Source: a bacterium
GTDB lineage: Bacteria > Babelota > Babeliae > Babelales > Babelaceae
DNA length: 64,000 bases
Assembly (NCBI GenBank): GCA_023428375.1
Contig: JAEYYR010000001.1
Location: 124,001 to 188,000, forward strand
Direction: 5' to 3'
Below are positions 17,158 through 25,824 of the stretch, one piece after another. The notes beneath the pieces were generated by a model. The model did not search any database. It had not been told where the DNA came from and saw only the letters and a program-made list of their open reading frames with translations. Every line of letters begins with the position of its first letter. Within the stretch, counting starts at the first letter, position 1. Made by a program: the position numbers and the translations under genes.

Positions 17158-17697
17158 TTATGAAGATTTAGCCTTACCAGCCTTACGAATAATAACTTCG
17201 TTAGCGTACTGAATACCAGTACCTTTATAAGGCTCGGGAAGTCTCAATGAACGAATTTCACTACCAACATGTCCCAACAGTTCTTTATCTGAAGAGCGTA
17301 ATGTTAGTAATTGACCAGATTTGTCAATTTCTACTGTGACACCTGGATCTAATGGGTAGTCAACTTTGTGACTATAACCTAATTGGAATTGAAGTTTTCC
17401 AGCGGTTTGAACAGCTTTAAAACCAAGACCTACAATCTTGATAACTTTTTCAAAACCACGATCTGCGCCGAGGAGAGCGTTAGCTAATTTAGCTCTATGT
17501 AATCCCCAAAGACGATTAGCGTCGCGAACAGGTTTCGCAACTGTAATAACTAATGTTCCGTTTTCAACTTGCGCTTTAAGGGTATCAGGTAAATTATATG
17601 TACCACGCGCTTTAGGACCATTATAATGGATTTCTTGGCCTTTTACATCAACAGCTGTTTTACCAAGCTGAATAGGCTTTCTACCGATTTTTGACAT
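17158..17697 (-). CDS. rplF: 50S ribosomal protein L6
   Basis: 179 residues with two related domains. Begins MSKIGRKPIQLGKTAVDV; the C-terminal half has LGYSHKVDYPLDPGV and the conserved RLPEPYKGTGIQYANEVIIR near the GTPase-associated region of the large subunit. Starts nine bases after the rpsH stop. Confidence 0.97.
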   Translation of the reverse strand: MSKIGRKPIQLGKTAVDVKGQEIHYNGPKARGTYNLPDTLKAQVENGTLVITVAKPVRDANRLWGLHRAKLANALLGADRGFEKVIKIVGLGFKAVQTAGKLQFQLGYSHKVDYPLDPGVTVEIDKSGQLLTLRSSDKELLGHVGSEIRSLRLPEPYKGTGIQYANEVIIRKAGKAKSS

Positions 17698-17705
17698 ATT
17701 TCACC

Positions 17706-18098
17706 TCACCAAACAGAACAAATAACTTCGCCACCAACGCCAAGCTTTTTTGCTTCTTTATCGGTAATAACACCACGGTTGGTGCTTACAATTGAGATGC
17801 CAAGATTGCCTATAACTGGCTTAATGTTTTTTGAACCTTCGTAAACACGACGGCCTGGCTTACTAATACGTGTTATTTCATGAATAACTGATTCGCCATC
17901 AACATATTTTAAGAAGATTTTTATTTTTTTAATGTTGGCTTCTTCTTGCACAACAAATTCTTTAATAAAGCCTTCAGATTTTAAAATCTCAAGGATCGTT
18001 TGTGTTTGACGAGAATATGGGACTTCTACAGATAATTTTGTAGCTGAAGTACCATTACGAATTATCGTCAAGCAATTAGCAATTGTATCTACTGACAT
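17706..18098 (-). CDS. rpsH: 30S ribosomal protein S8
   Basis: 130 residues, a primary binder of 16S rRNA helix 21. N-terminal MSVDTIANCLTIIRNG and the C-terminal GISIVSTNRGVITDKEAKKL followed by GGEVICSVW are diagnostic. In other bacteria S8 autoregulates the spc operon through the rplE leader; no such structure was identified here. Confidence 0.97.
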   Translation of the reverse strand: MSVDTIANCLTIIRNGTSATKLSVEVPYSRQTQTILEILKSEGFIKEFVVQEEANIKKIKIFLKYVDGESVIHEITRISKPGRRVYEGSKNIKPVIGNLGISIVSTNRGVITDKEAKKLGVGGEVICSVW

Positions 18099-18113
18099 TA
18101 TGTTTCCTATTAA

Positions 18114-18299
18114 TTACCAGCTATACTTTCTTACGCCAGGCAACATGCCTTTCGATGCAAAACTTCTAAAACAAAGACGACAAAGGCTAAAGAAACGAAT
18201 AAAGCCACGTGGTCGACCGCATAGCTTACAACGATTACGCTGTCTTACTTCGAACTTTGGAGTTTTTTTTGCTTTTTCAATAAGCGCTTTACGAGCCAT
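18114..18299 (-). CDS. rpsN: 30S ribosomal protein S14, zinc type
   Basis: 61 residues, the short zinc-binding form (type Z). Two CxxC pairs, RCKLCGRPRG and LCRLCFRS, bind zinc. The protein sits in the 30S head. The C-terminal LPGVRKYSW is typical. Being the only S14 seen, the organism probably relies on zinc-containing small proteins, as with L36 and L33 here. Confidence 0.97.
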   Translation of the reverse strand: MARKALIEKAKKTPKFEVRQRNRCKLCGRPRGFIRFFSLCRLCFRSFASKGMLPGVRKYSW

Positions 18300-18310
18300 C
18301 GATTTTTTTC

Positions 18311-18907
18311 CTATCTATTCTTACGGAATGGCATACCAAAAGACTTAAGAAGCTCAAATGCATGCGCATCTGAAGTAGCGGTAGTTTGGAACGTAATGTT
18401 CAAACCATGCATCTTTTCGCCTGCTCCAGCAGCTTCAGCTTCTGGGAAAATGTTCCACTCTTTAATACCTAAATTATAGTTACCACGACCATCTAAACGG
18501 GTAGATACACCTTGGAAATCTCTTACTTTTGGCAAAGATAAATTTACCAACTTGTCGAGAAATTCGTACATTTTCTTACCACGTAAAGTAACCATAACAC
18601 CTATTTGCATACCTTCACGAATTTTGAAGCCTGCAATAGATTTTTTTACTTCTGTTTTAACTGGTTCTTGACCAGAAATAGCGCGAATAACATTCACTAC
18701 GGTTTGTATCGCTTTGCTATCACCAACAGCCTCTTTCACACCAACGTTAATCACAATTTTTGATAAACCAGGCACTGCCATAATGTTATCAATTTTAAGT
18801 GATTCCTTTAGGGATGGTCTGATTGATGTAGTATAAAGTTCTTCGAGTCGAGTACGATTAGAACTTGTTACTTGAGAAGCTTGGGATGATTTTTTATTTT
18901 TTACCAT
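18311..18907 (-). CDS. rplE: 50S ribosomal protein L5
   Basis: 198 residues, somewhat longer than usual (about 180) because of an N-terminal Lys/Ser/Gln-rich tail (KNKKSSQASQVTSSN). The core begins TRLEELYTTSIRPSLKES and contains LSKIVINVGVKEAVGD and RDFQGVSTRLDGRGNYNLGI, typical of L5, which binds 5S rRNA and contacts P-site tRNA. Confidence 0.97.
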   Translation of the reverse strand: MVKNKKSSQASQVTSSNRTRLEELYTTSIRPSLKESLKIDNIMAVPGLSKIVINVGVKEAVGDSKAIQTVVNVIRAISGQEPVKTEVKKSIAGFKIREGMQIGVMVTLRGKKMYEFLDKLVNLSLPKVRDFQGVSTRLDGRGNYNLGIKEWNIFPEAEAAGAGEKMHGLNITFQTTATSDAHAFELLKSFGMPFRKNR

Positions 18908-18919
18908 ATTATTTAATCC

Positions 18920-19147
18920 TTATTTTTCCAAAGCAAGCTTCACATTGGAGATATTAATATATCCCTCAATTTGTTTAATGCCCGGAACATCACCAGCTTT
19001 ACGAGCCTTCATATGGTGAGTCATAAGAGCAACACCATGAACTTTTACAAGGCCCTTTTTTGGCAAGACTTCAAGAACTTGTCCTTTTTTCCCTTTGTCT
19101 TTGCCGGTAAGAATAATTACCATGTCATTTTTTTTAACGTGCGCCAT
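18920..19147 (-). CDS. rplX: 50S ribosomal protein L24
   Basis: 75 residues, KOW-domain assembly initiator protein. MAHVKKNDMVIILTGKDKGK followed by KGQVLEVLPKKGLVKVHGV is diagnostic. Shorter than the approximately 100-residue E. coli protein; the C-terminal extension is reduced to a short tail ending NVKLALEK. Confidence 0.96.
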   Translation of the reverse strand: MAHVKKNDMVIILTGKDKGKKGQVLEVLPKKGLVKVHGVALMTHHMKARKAGDVPGIKQIEGYINISNVKLALEK

Positions 19148-19155
19148 ACATTTCC

Positions 19156-19533
19156 TTACAAAACTTCAGGTGCAAGTGACAAAATTTTGGTAAAACCTTT
19201 AGGACGCAATTCGCGTGCTATTGGACCAAAAACACGGGTAGCCAACGGTGTAAGATCTTCTGCATCCTTAACGATTACAGCAGCATTTTCATCGAAACGA
19301 ATATAGCTACCATCTTCACGACGCAATTCTCTGCAAGTTCTTACAATAACCGCTGTTACCACGTCACCTTTTTTAACCTGGCCACCTGGAACCGCTTTTT
19401 TAACTGCACACTTAATGAGATCACCAATGATCGCAATACGTTTACGTGTACTACCAATAAGGTGAATACACTGCAAATCTATTGCGCCAGAGTTATCTGC
19501 TGCTTTAAGATATGTTTCTTTTTGAATCGCCAT
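19156..19533 (-). CDS. rplN: 50S ribosomal protein L14
   Basis: 125 residues. Interface protein forming intersubunit bridges. LKAADNSGAIDLQCIHLIG, GDVVTAVIVRTCRELRREDG, YIRFDENAAVIVKD and TRVFGPIARELR are typical. Small insertion near the C-terminus relative to the 122-residue form. Confidence 0.97.
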   Translation of the reverse strand: MAIQKETYLKAADNSGAIDLQCIHLIGSTRKRIAIIGDLIKCAVKKAVPGGQVKKGDVVTAVIVRTCRELRREDGSYIRFDENAAVIVKDAEDLTPLATRVFGPIARELRPKGFTKILSLAPEVL

Positions 19534-19534
19534 G

Positions 19535-19801
19535 CTACTTACCTATAACTCGTGCTAAGTACATATACTTAGTTTTAGATACTGGACGACCTTCATAAAT
19601 CTCAACAGTATCACCAACGCGAGCTTGTTGATTCTCGTCATGTACTTTGTATTTTTTAACTGTACGCATAACCTTTTTTAACAAGGTATGCATATATGTG
19701 CGTTCAACTGCTACAACAACAGTTTTATGCATTTTATCTGATACAACACGACCTAAGAGGGTGCGTTTTGCATTTGTTGCATCTGGTGATGTATTAACCA
19801 T
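19535..19801 (-). CDS. rpsQ: 30S ribosomal protein S17
   Basis: 88 residues, OB-fold primary rRNA binder. KRTLLGRVVSDKMHKTVVVA, a KKYKVHDENQQARVGDTVEI segment and RPVSKTKYMYLARVI match the family. One base separates it from rplN, indicating tight coupling. Confidence 0.97.
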   Translation of the reverse strand: MVNTSPDATNAKRTLLGRVVSDKMHKTVVVAVERTYMHTLLKKVMRTVKKYKVHDENQQARVGDTVEIYEGRPVSKTKYMYLARVIGK

Positions 19802-19815
19802 CTTCTAAAATCCTC

Positions 19816-20022
19816 TTAAGACTGAAAAGTCTGACGCAAGAGAGTCTCACCACAAGCGATAGCGCGTTTATACATGCGCTTCATGCTTGGTAATGATTTA
19901 ACATGACTACGCGCAGCATTGAGATGTAACGCCAATAATTCTTGGCGTATATCTCCAATTTTCTGTGCAAGTTCAATTTGCGACAAATTTTTAAATTCAT
20001 TCTTTAGCTGTTTATAATTCAT
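19816..20022 (-). CDS. rpmC: 50S ribosomal protein L29
   Basis: 68 residues, helical hairpin near the exit tunnel. MNYKQLKNEFKNLSQIELAQ and QELLALHLNAARSH are the recognisable parts; the second helix carries a KRMYKRAIACGETLL stretch. Start overlaps the rplP stop by four bases, the usual rplP-rpmC arrangement. Confidence 0.94.
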   Translation of the reverse strand: MNYKQLKNEFKNLSQIELAQKIGDIRQELLALHLNAARSHVKSLPSMKRMYKRAIACGETLLRQTFQS

Positions 20023-20462
20023 ACGTTCGTACCGTCGTTTTGAACTGTTTCTTCAGCTACGCGCTTAATAATCTTCGTCTTCATAGGCAATTTATATTGC
20101 GCTGAACGAAGAACCGCTTTAGCCGTCGCTTCATCTAAACCAGAGACTTCGCAGATAACGCGCTCACGTTTAACAACAGCAACCCAAAATTCAGGGTTTC
20201 CTTTACCTTTACCCATACGTGTTTCAGCTGGTTTCTTAGAAACTGGCTTATCTGGAAACACACGGAGGTATAATTTTCCAACTTTTTTTAATTTTCTGGA
20301 GATAGTAACGCGGATAGCTTCTATTTGCTGCGCGGTTAACCAAGCACATTCAACTGCTTGCAAACCATATTCTCCAAAATAGACATCACGAGCACCTTTT
20401 GAGCGACCTGCGCGAGATCCACGTTGTACTTTTCTGTGCTTTATTTTTTTAGGCATCAACAT
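20019..20462 (-). CDS. rplP: 50S ribosomal protein L16
   Basis: 147 residues. Near the A site and peptidyl transferase centre. Begins MLMPKKIKHRKVQRGSRAG, with FGEYGLQAVECAWLTAQQIE and RMGKGKGNPEFWVAVVK, all diagnostic. A C-terminal acidic/polar tail extends a little past the family norm. Confidence 0.97.
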   Translation of the reverse strand: MLMPKKIKHRKVQRGSRAGRSKGARDVYFGEYGLQAVECAWLTAQQIEAIRVTISRKLKKVGKLYLRVFPDKPVSKKPAETRMGKGKGNPEFWVAVVKRERVICEVSGLDEATAKAVLRSAQYKLPMKTKIIKRVAEETVQNDGTNV

Positions 20463-20489
20463 GATATTCTTCCATTTCTCTCGGCAACA

Positions 20490-21125
20490 TCAAGAATGCT
20501 TATAGTCGCCACGACAGATCCACACCTGTACACCAATGATACCGTATGTTGTTTGCGCAATACCTTGTGCAAAATCAACATCAGAACGAATAGTGTGCAA
20601 TGGTACTGAACCAACACGTACAATTTCATCACGAGCGATTTCTGCTCCGCCTAAACGACCTGCCATACGGATTTTAACACCCTTAGCGCCAGCACGTAAT
20701 ACGGTAGAAGCAGCTTTTTTCATAACTTTTTTAAAGCTAGCTCGTTTTTCAATTTGTTCTGCAATGCTTTGTGCAACGATTTCCGCTGACAAGTCTGGGT
20801 TTTTAACCTCTTGTACAGAAACTTCTACGTTGTCACGACCAATAAGCTTAGCAAGTTGTCGACGTAAGGAATCAATTTCTTGACCCTTTTTACCAATAAC
20901 AACACCAGGACGTGCTGAGTGAAGCACTACTCGCACATTGTCACCGGCTTTTTCAATTTCAACACGCGCAATTTCAGCACCACGTAAAAAACGTGCTACA
21001 AAATTACGTATTGCATGATCTTCAAGAAAAAGATCAGCATACGATTTTCCGCGAGCAAACCAACGAGAATCCCAGTCGCGATAAACACCTATGCGAAACC
21101 CTATTGGGTTAACCTTTTGTCCCAC
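20490..21125 (-). CDS. rpsC: 30S ribosomal protein S3
   Basis: 211 residues. MGQKVNPIGFRIGVYRDWDS, a KH domain with VVIGKKGQEIDSLRRQLAKL, and the C-terminal domain GAKGVKIRMAGRLGGAEIAR. Sits at the mRNA entry tunnel. The C-terminus ends soon after the core, without the Lys-rich tail common in longer homologues. Confidence 0.97.
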   Translation of the reverse strand: MGQKVNPIGFRIGVYRDWDSRWFARGKSYADLFLEDHAIRNFVARFLRGAEIARVEIEKAGDNVRVVLHSARPGVVIGKKGQEIDSLRRQLAKLIGRDNVEVSVQEVKNPDLSAEIVAQSIAEQIEKRASFKKVMKKAASTVLRAGAKGVKIRMAGRLGGAEIARDEIVRVGSVPLHTIRSDVDFAQGIAQTTYGIIGVQVWICRGDYKHS

Positions 21126-21134
21126 CGTAGCCTC

Positions 21135-21470
21135 TTAATCGTTAGATTCTAAAATAACACTAATATGACTTAACCGTTTACGTTGAATCATAGCACGTCC
21201 CTGAGCACCTGGCTTATAGTAACGGTGCATAGGTCCCTGATCAATACGTATCTCTTTTACGATCAACGCTTCAGGAGCGACGTTTTTCAACGACTTTGCG
21301 TTCGCCACAGCTGACTCAATAGCCTTTTTAATTGGCATTGAACGTTTGGTTTTATAGGTTGTAAGCCAACCAAGAGCGTAATTAACGCCCTTTCCACGCA
21401 CAACGTCACCTACGAGTCGCAATTTATATGGCGAATACCAAATGTAACGAGCTTTTGCTACAAATTGCAT
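21135..21470 (-). CDS. rplV: 50S ribosomal protein L22
   Basis: 111 residues from ATG 21470. An in-frame ATG at 21497 exists, but only 21470 has a proper ribosome binding site (TGAGGATACA) and gives the family-like start MQFVAKARYIWYSPYKLRLV. The exit-tunnel hairpin is in IRIDQGPMHRYYKPGAQGRA. Precedes rpsC in standard S10-operon order. Confidence 0.96.
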   Translation of the reverse strand: MQFVAKARYIWYSPYKLRLVGDVVRGKGVNYALGWLTTYKTKRSMPIKKAIESAVANAKSLKNVAPEALIVKEIRIDQGPMHRYYKPGAQGRAMIQRKRLSHISVILESND

Positions 21471-21517
21471 TGTATCCTCAATATGCATAGTCCGCATAAT
21501 TCAATATTTTACTTTAT

Positions 21518-21805
21518 TTATTTCTCTCCGGCAACTCCGGCTTTGCGCTGACCACTATGTAATCTGAAGGTTCTGGTTGGAGCAAACTCACCCAACTTGT
21601 GACCTACCATGTTTTCTGTAATGTAAACAGAAACAAATTTCTTACCATCATGCACGGCAATAGTTGTTCCCACAAAACTTGGGAGAACAACACTACTACG
21701 TGACCAAGTCTTAACAACATCACGTTTGCCAGAATTTTTAGCTGCATCCACTTTTTTAATTAAGTGATCAGCAACAAAAGGGCCTTTTTTAGCAGAACGA
21801 GTCAT
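21518..21805 (-). CDS. rpsS: 30S ribosomal protein S19
   Basis: 95 residues. Head protein that contacts S13. MTRSAKKGPFVADHLIKKVD, VHDGKKFVSVYITENMVGHK and GEFAPTRTFRLHSG are fully typical. Confidence 0.97.
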   Translation of the reverse strand: MTRSAKKGPFVADHLIKKVDAAKNSGKRDVVKTWSRSSVVLPSFVGTTIAVHDGKKFVSVYITENMVGHKLGEFAPTRTFRLHSGQRKAGVAGEK

Positions 21806-21822
21806 TCTTATATCCTAAATAA

Positions 21823-22641
21823 TTATGGTTTACGTCGTTTAAGAATAAGTGGATTCTTGCGAGTACGTGTACGAGTACCTTTACAACCTTTACCCCATGG
21901 AGATACAGGATGTGAACCAGATTTCGAACGACCTTCACCACCACCATGTGGGTGATCAATTGGGTTCATAGCCATACCACGAACACTTGGACGGAATCCA
22001 AGATGACGAGTACGACCTGCTTTACCAAGAGAAATATTCTTATGTTCAGCGTTACCTAAAGTACCAACAGTCGCCCAACAATCAAGATGAACCATGCGAA
22101 CTTCGCCTGATGGCATTCTTAATGTTGCGTGATCATTTTCTTTAGCCACGAGCTGAACGGACGTTCCTGCGCTACGAGCAAACTTGCCACCTGATCCTGG
22201 AGTGATTTCAACGTTATGAATGGTGAAACCAACCGGAATACTTCTTAAAGGCAAACAGTTGCCAACGCGTGCTTCAACTTCTTTACCAGCAATAATTGTT
22301 GAACCAATTTTTAATGATTCAGGCATTAAAGTGTAACGTTTTGCACCGTTTGCGTAGACAGTCAATCCAATACGAACGTTACGATTTGGATCGTATTCCA
22401 AGGAAACAATTTTTCCAGGAATATCACGTTCCATACGATTAAAATCAACGATACGATATTTGCGCATCGCACCACCGCCACGATGACGAACTGTCATGCG
22501 GCCGTATGCGTTACGTCCACCAGATTTACGTAAACCTTTTACAAGGGAACGTTCTGGTTTTGTTTTTGTCAAATCGCTTGTATCAATATACGTTTGAAAA
22601 CGTAATGAAGCGTTACGGGGCTTGCGTGAAATAATAGCCAT
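21823..22641 (-). CDS. rplB: 50S ribosomal protein L2
   Basis: 272 residues. Required for subunit association and peptidyl transfer. Clear segments are GRNAYGRMTVRHRGGGAMRK, the OB-fold and SH3-like core, and the conserved catalytic-region histidine in MNPIDHPHGGGEGRSKSGSH. Ends RTRTRKNPLILKRRKP, typical of bacteria. Confidence 0.98.
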   Translation of the reverse strand: MAIISRKPRNASLRFQTYIDTSDLTKTKPERSLVKGLRKSGGRNAYGRMTVRHRGGGAMRKYRIVDFNRMERDIPGKIVSLEYDPNRNVRIGLTVYANGAKRYTLMPESLKIGSTIIAGKEVEARVGNCLPLRSIPVGFTIHNVEITPGSGGKFARSAGTSVQLVAKENDHATLRMPSGEVRMVHLDCWATVGTLGNAEHKNISLGKAGRTRHLGFRPSVRGMAMNPIDHPHGGGEGRSKSGSHPVSPWGKGCKGTRTRTRKNPLILKRRKP

Positions 22642-22654
22642 ATAATCCCCTTAC

Positions 22655-22987
22655 CTATTCAGCTTGTTGAATATCTTGTTGAGGCATTCCCATTTGGTTC
22701 CACCCCATCAAATCAACAGCTTGACCTTCTTTAAGAGTAACAATCGCTTTTTTCTTGGTGATTCCTTTTGAATAGAATCTACCAGTACGGCGAGTTTTAC
22801 CTTTTTGTACAATCATACGAATTTCGACCGCGTCTACATTGAAAAGCTTCTTAAGCGCTTCTGAAACCATTGGCTTGTTCGCTTGAGGATGAACCTCTAA
22901 CACCAATTGTTGCAAACGTTGGTTTAAGAAATATGCCTTCGATGTAATACGAGGACGTTTTATAATATTGTAAATGCTTAAATCCAT
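22655..22987 (-). CDS. rplW: 50S ribosomal protein L23
   Basis: 110 residues. Exit-tunnel docking site for trigger factor and SRP. Recognised from IIKRPRITSKAYFLNQRLQQ, VLEVHPQANKPMVSEALKKL and VRMIVQKGK-like IRMIVQKGKTRRTGR. The C-terminal end (MGMPQQDIQQAE) is an unusual extension. Start overlaps the end of rplD by ten bases. Confidence 0.94.
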   Translation of the reverse strand: MDLSIYNIIKRPRITSKAYFLNQRLQQLVLEVHPQANKPMVSEALKKLFNVDAVEIRMIVQKGKTRRTGRFYSKGITKKKAIVTLKEGQAVDLMGWNQMGMPQQDIQQAE

Positions 22988-23628
22988 GATTCAACCATTT
23001 GTTTGAATAATTCAATATCGCTTTTAGCTATAACCCAAGTATCACAGGTCGCCAAAGCATACGCATTGGGTTGATCAAAAAGAACTTGAAAAACACCAGA
23101 AACGTTTGCGAAAGATATTTGTGTAAATTCATCGTGTGGACGAACAAACAATAATACTTTTTTGTCGACTAAACCGGCACTTACCAATGCTTTGTGAGCA
23201 AATGATGTCTTCGGCGTTGTACCTTCAACTTGCCAATCCATTACCATGACAGATCCTGAACGTAATTTGTTAAGGAAAATATCAAGCATAACTGAGCGAC
23301 GCATCGCTTTAGCAACTTTCAATGTACGCACGCGTGGTTGTGGTCCAAAAACAACACCACCACCTCTCCATAATGGAGAACGAGGAGATCCTGCACGTGC
23401 ACGACCAGTACCCTTTTGCTTCCAAGGTTTTTTATTGGAACGGGACGTCACTTTACTGCGATCTTTACATGCTACAGTGCCTTGACGCCAGTTTTGCAAA
23501 AGCGCTCTAATATACTGTGAAAACGCTGCTGATGACACAGCGGATTCTTGTGTCAAATCAAGCGCAAGTTCTTTTTCTGAAAGAATATGCATGTTTTTTT
23601 CCACACGTGTTTCTGATTTTGTAACCAT
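22978..23628 (-). CDS. rplD: 50S ribosomal protein L4
   Basis: 216 residues. Its extended loop lines the exit tunnel: SRSNKKPWKQKGTGRARAGS followed by RSPLWRGGGVVFGP is the hallmark. The C-terminal globular domain (FANVSGVFQVLFDQPNAYAL) is typical. In E. coli L4 autoregulates the S10 operon; nothing in the rpsJ leader, only 14 bases from tuf, suggests that here. Confidence 0.96.
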   Translation of the reverse strand: MVTKSETRVEKNMHILSEKELALDLTQESAVSSAAFSQYIRALLQNWRQGTVACKDRSKVTSRSNKKPWKQKGTGRARAGSPRSPLWRGGGVVFGPQPRVRTLKVAKAMRRSVMLDIFLNKLRSGSVMVMDWQVEGTTPKTSFAHKALVSAGLVDKKVLLFVRPHDEFTQISFANVSGVFQVLFDQPNAYALATCDTWVIAKSDIELFKQMVESWI

Positions 23629-23630
23629 AA

Positions 23631-24257
23631 TTACCTACGCTTCTTTACGAACACTAGGGAACCTGTTTTTCCAGGTACGGAACCTTTTACCAAAATAACG
23701 TGGGCGGTTGGCTCAATTTTGACGACTTGTAAGTTCTTCATTACACGTTGATCAACACCCATGTGTCCAGGCATTTTTTTGCCTTTAATAACACGGCCTT
23801 GACGACGCATAAAGCTCAAAGAACCAATTCGACGACCAAACTTCTGTCCACCATGGCTAGCAGGACCACCGGAAAAACCGTGTCTCTTCATACCGCCTTG
23901 GAAACCTTTACCACTTGTGATGCCAAAAACATCAACGTTATCGCCTTGGGCAAGAACCATCGCGATATCAGCGGCTTGGCCAACTGTAATATCGGTGTTT
24001 TCTTGCTGGACAGCAATTTCTCTTTGTACTAAAAAGTACTTTTTCGGCTCATTGAGCCATTCGGATGAAAAAGGTTGGCCAACATAACGTTGTCTTACAC
24101 ACCCAACCTGGATAGCGTTATATCCATCACGCTCTTTGGTTTTAACTTGCGTTACAAACCAATCTGCTAGATCGATCGCAGTAACCGGAATAACACGGTT
24201 ATCTGCTGAAAACACCTGGGTCATTCCTATTTTCTTACCCCAGAGACCACTTATCAT
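23631..24257 (-). CDS. rplC: 50S ribosomal protein L3
   Basis: 208 residues. Early assembly protein reaching into the peptidyl transferase centre. MISGLWGKKIGMTQVFSADN, VDVFGITSGKGFQGGMKRHG, GGPASHGGQKFGRRIGSLSF and KKMPGHMGVDQRVMKNLQVV are all diagnostic. Confidence 0.97.
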   Translation of the reverse strand: MISGLWGKKIGMTQVFSADNRVIPVTAIDLADWFVTQVKTKERDGYNAIQVGCVRQRYVGQPFSSEWLNEPKKYFLVQREIAVQQENTDITVGQAADIAMVLAQGDNVDVFGITSGKGFQGGMKRHGFSGGPASHGGQKFGRRIGSLSFMRRQGRVIKGKKMPGHMGVDQRVMKNLQVVKIEPTAHVILVKGSVPGKTGSLVFVKKRR

Positions 24258-24276
24258 GAAAATGACCTTTCAATTC

Positions 24277-24591
24277 TTACTTTATCTCTACGTCCACTCC
24301 CGATGAGATGCTGAGTTTCATCAATGCATCCATCGTCTGGTCTTGAGCGTTATCCGAAAGAACGATATCTAAAATACGCTTGTGCGTAGTAATAGCAAAT
24401 TGTTCTCTAGATTTTTTATCAATATGTGGTGAACGCAACACTGTAAAGCAACGAGTTTTGTTTGGTAATGGGACAGGTCCAACAACCTGTGATCCTGTCC
24501 TCTTTACTGTCAAAACTATTTGCTTCACCGCTTTTTCTAAAAGCTGGTGGTCATATGACTTTAGTGTTAAACGGATTTTCTTTTTTTTCAT
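24277..24591 (-). CDS. rpsJ: 30S ribosomal protein S10
   Basis: 104 residues. Also the NusE transcription factor. KKKIRLTLKSYDHQLLEKAV, GPVPLPNKTRCFTVLRSPHI and the SREQFAITTHKRILDI segment are typical, and the protein ends SISSGVDVEIK. It follows tuf by 14 bases, so the S10 operon continues from the str operon without a visible promoter. Confidence 0.97.
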   Translation of the reverse strand: MKKKKIRLTLKSYDHQLLEKAVKQIVLTVKRTGSQVVGPVPLPNKTRCFTVLRSPHIDKKSREQFAITTHKRILDIVLSDNAQDQTMDALMKLSISSGVDVEIK

Positions 24592-24604
24592 TGAGTAATC
24601 CCAA

Positions 24605-25795
24605 TCAGTCCAAAATCTCGGTTACAACACCAGAACCAACGGTTCTGCCACCTTCACGAATGGAGAAGCGACCTTCTTTTTCCATCGCGATAGGAGAAAT
24701 CAATTCTACTGTCAAAGCAACTTCATCGCCAGGCATTACCATTTCTCGTCCTTCAGGCAATGTAACAATACCTGTTACGTCTGTTGTACGGAAATAGAAT
24801 TGTGGACGATAGCCTGTAAAGAATGGAGAGTGACGACCACCTTCATCTTTAGACAATACATACACTTGGCATTTAAATTTCTTATGAGGAGTTACTGAAC
24901 CTGGTTTAGCAATAACCATACCACGCTCAATATCTTCTTTCTTCGTACCACGGAGAAGAATACCAACGTTATCGCCAGCTTCAGCTTCGTTCATGGTTTT
25001 ACGGAACATTTCAACACCAGTTACGGTTGTTTTTTCTTTTGCTCCAAGACCAATGATTTCAACTTCATCACCAGTTTTAACACGGCCACGTTCGATACGG
25101 CCAGTAGCAACGGTACCACGACCGGAAATACTGAACACACCTTCAACAGCCATCAAGAATGGTTTATCAACTTCACGAACTGGATCTGGAATATAAGTAT
25201 CCAATGCATCCATTAAACGTTTGATTGATTGTGAACCAAGATCACCCTTATCACCTTGGAGCGCTTTAACTGCAGCACCACGGATAATAGGAGTTTCTGC
25301 TCCTGGGAAACCATATTTTGAAAGAAGATCACGAATTTCTTCTTCAACCATGTCGATCATTTCTACGTCATCAACCATGTCACATTTATTCAAATATACA
25401 ACGATACGTGGAACACCAACGTTGCGTGCAAGAAGAATATGTTCACGAGTTTGAGGCATAGCACCATCTGCAGCTGAAACTACAAGAATAGCACCATCCA
25501 TCTGCGCAGCACCGGTGATCATGTTTTTTACATAGTCAGCGTGACCTGGGCAGTCAATATGAGCATAATGACGTTTACCAGTTTCATATTCAACGTGTGA
25601 AATAGAAATGGTAATACCACGTGCTCTTTCTTCAGGAGATTTGTCAATCTCATCAAACTTTTTAGACTCAGCAAAACCTTCGTTCGCTTGAACGGTGGTG
25701 ATTGCTGCAGTCAACGTCGTTTTACCATGGTCAACGTGACCAATAGTACCAACGTTTACGTGCGTTTTTTTACGCTCAAATATACCTTTTGCCAT
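24605..25795 (-). CDS. tuf: Elongation factor Tu
   Basis: 396 residues. GTPase that delivers aminoacyl-tRNA. G1 GHVDHGKTTLTAAIT (about 18-32), switch with RGITISISHVEYET, DCPGHADYVKNM (G3), NKCDM (G4). Domains 2 and 3 are complete, ending EGGRTVGSGVVTEILD. Sole tuf in the window, downstream of fusA; no tufB between the tRNA cluster and secE. Confidence 0.98.
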   Translation of the reverse strand: MAKGIFERKKTHVNVGTIGHVDHGKTTLTAAITTVQANEGFAESKKFDEIDKSPEERARGITISISHVEYETGKRHYAHIDCPGHADYVKNMITGAAQMDGAILVVSAADGAMPQTREHILLARNVGVPRIVVYLNKCDMVDDVEMIDMVEEEIRDLLSKYGFPGAETPIIRGAAVKALQGDKGDLGSQSIKRLMDALDTYIPDPVREVDKPFLMAVEGVFSISGRGTVATGRIERGRVKTGDEVEIIGLGAKEKTTVTGVEMFRKTMNEAEAGDNVGILLRGTKKEDIERGMVIAKPGSVTPHKKFKCQVYVLSKDEGGRHSPFFTGYRPQFYFRTTDVTGIVTLPEGREMVMPGDEVALTVELISPIAMEKEGRFSIREGGRTVGSGVVTEILD

Positions 25796-25824
25796 GTCAA
25801 ACTCCAGACAAATTGCACCTAACG

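Noticed and set aside
10152..25454. Many plus-strand open frames of 60-120 codons across the ribosomal block
   Set aside because: They lie antisense to clear ribosomal, rpoA, tuf and fusA genes, lack ribosome binding sites and have no protein-like pattern of their own.
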